Below, piece by piece: positions 5,803 through 6,469 of a stretch of DNA of 6,469 bases. Location of the stretch: NCBI GenBank assembly GCA_027293245.1, contig JAPUFZ010000016.1, forward strand, positions 1 through 6,469, in the 5' to 3' direction. The notes under the pieces were generated by a model. The model worked only from the letters and a program-made list of their open reading frames with translations, was not told the origin of the DNA and searched no databases. The position numbers and the translations under genes were made by a program. Every line of letters begins with the position of its first letter. Within the stretch, counting starts at the first letter, position 1. Source of the stretch: Gammaproteobacteria bacterium (GTDB taxonomy: Bacteria > Pseudomonadota > Gammaproteobacteria > GCA-001735895).

Positions 5803-6469
5803 ATGAATGCAATCACTAATGCCCCCGACCTTGTCGTTGGCCTGAATATACCAGCCGAAGTCGGCATGGCAGCGGAAGACATCTGTACGCCTGCCCTGAT
5901 CGTCGAACTCGACGCCTTCGAGCACAACATCGAGGTAATGCACCAGTACATAAAGGCAAAGGGTCTGCGCCACCGTGCCCATGCCAAGACCCACAAGTCG
6001 GTTGATATCGCGCTTTACCAGATCGAACATGGCGGTGCCTGTGGGGTCTGCTGCCAGAAGGTTTCCGAGGCAGAGGCCATGGTTGCCGGCGGTATAAAAG
6101 ACGTACTGGTTTCTAATCAGGTGGTCGATCGCAAGAAAATCGACCGCCTGGCAATGATGGCGGGTAAGGCGCGAACCCTGGTCTGCGTCGATGACTCGGA
6201 TAATATCGATGATTTATCCGCGGCCGCGGTGAAACACGGGGTCAGGTTTGAGGGCCTGGGCGAAATCGACTGTGGCGCCGGGCGGTGTGGCGTGGTATGG
6301 GGTAATCCCACCGTTGCACTGGCTAAAAAGATCGCCGCCAGCGATGGCCTGAAATTTTCCGGACTGCAGGCTTACCAGGGCGCCGCCCAGCACGTGCATG
6401 ATTTTGAGGAGCGCAAGGGCAAGATCGATACCGCGATCAGGCAAGTGGCCGATACGGTCGAAATGCTCA
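5803..6469 (+). CDS. bhcC: Beta-hydroxyaspartate aldolase BhcC (partial, N-terminal part)
   Basis: The first 222 residues of a fold-type III PLP enzyme of the D-threonine aldolase/alanine racemase N-terminal barrel type; known BhcC is about 390 residues, so the C-terminal beta domain with the metal-binding His/Asp pair is outside the window. BhcC condenses glycine with glyoxylate to (2R,3S)-beta-hydroxyaspartate, the carbon-carbon bond-forming step of the cycle. The family opening DICTPALIVELDAFEHNI (26-43) is followed by RAHAKTHKS (58-66), where K62 is the expected PLP lysine. GLGEIDCGAGRCGV and then LQAYQGAAQH match D-threonine aldolase-like proteins. The ATG at 5803 has GGAG at 5793-5796. 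Third gene of the operon, and bhcD, the iminosuccinate reductase, would be expected next. A plain D-threonine aldolase is the alternative; the neighbours argue for BhcC. Confidence 0.9.
   Translation, partial: MNAITNAPDLVVGLNIPAEVGMAAEDICTPALIVELDAFEHNIEVMHQYIKAKGLRHRAHAKTHKSVDIALYQIEHGGACGVCCQKVSEAEAMVAGGIKDVLVSNQVVDRKKIDRLAMMAGKARTLVCVDDSDNIDDLSAAAVKHGVRFEGLGEIDCGAGRCGVVWGNPTVALAKKIAASDGLKFSGLQAYQGAAQHVHDFEERKGKIDTAIRQVADTVEML

Noticed and set aside
5652..5996. 114-codon minus-strand open frame across the bhcB-bhcC junction
   Set aside because: It is antisense to two well-supported genes, with no recognisable domain and no sensible start context.
1..6469. CRISPR arrays, tRNA/rRNA genes, insertion sequences or attachment sites
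   Set aside because: No regularly spaced repeats, cloverleaf-like sequence, transposase motifs or terminal repeats were seen on reading both strands.

Overview
This is a stretch of proteobacterial chromosome: moderate GC in the genes, Shine-Dalgarno starts, compact operons. It is built around the 5' part of a beta-hydroxyaspartate cycle (BHAC) cluster. BHAC is best known from marine and soil Alphaproteobacteria and also occurs in some Gammaproteobacteria. The sequence alone does not settle the class; an aquatic proteobacterium is my best guess.

Layout. Left block, minus strand (1-1508): a 2OG-Fe(II) oxygenase related to the HalD/BesD amino-acid halogenases but keeping the hydroxylase-type H-x-D motif, followed by an MFS transporter that runs off the left edge. 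The two are joined by a 12-codon mini-ORF whose ATG overlaps the oxygenase stop and whose stop overlaps the transporter's GTG start. A divergent 172-bp promoter region (1509-1680) separates this block from a plus-strand cysteine-type sulfatase resembling choline-sulfatases (1681-3102). Six bases beyond it, convergent, is the remnant of an IclR-type regulator (3109-3380), most likely bhcR. Its DNA-binding N-terminus is joined out of frame to its last ~23 residues, and the whole central effector domain is missing. A very AT-rich regulatory island (about 16% GC over 3401-3560) follows. Then come bhcA (3586-4776), bhcB (4814-5761) and the start of bhcC (5803 to the right edge) in one operon; bhcD would be expected downstream.

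How the genes work together (known for the family): BhcC condenses glycine with glyoxylate to beta-hydroxyaspartate. BhcB dehydrates this to iminosuccinate, BhcD reduces it to aspartate, and BhcA transaminates aspartate with glyoxylate, giving oxaloacetate and regenerating glycine. The net result is assimilation of two glyoxylates into oxaloacetate without carbon loss. The sulfatase and the oxygenase/transporter pair have no demonstrated link to this cycle.

Most worth a second look: the internally deleted regulator beside an apparently intact promoter island; in-frame TAA codons at both ends of bhcB (the downstream one is followed by codons for KLPW, which looks like the lost family C-terminus); and two cases where a short ORF carries the Shine-Dalgarno sequence while the adjacent real start lacks one.
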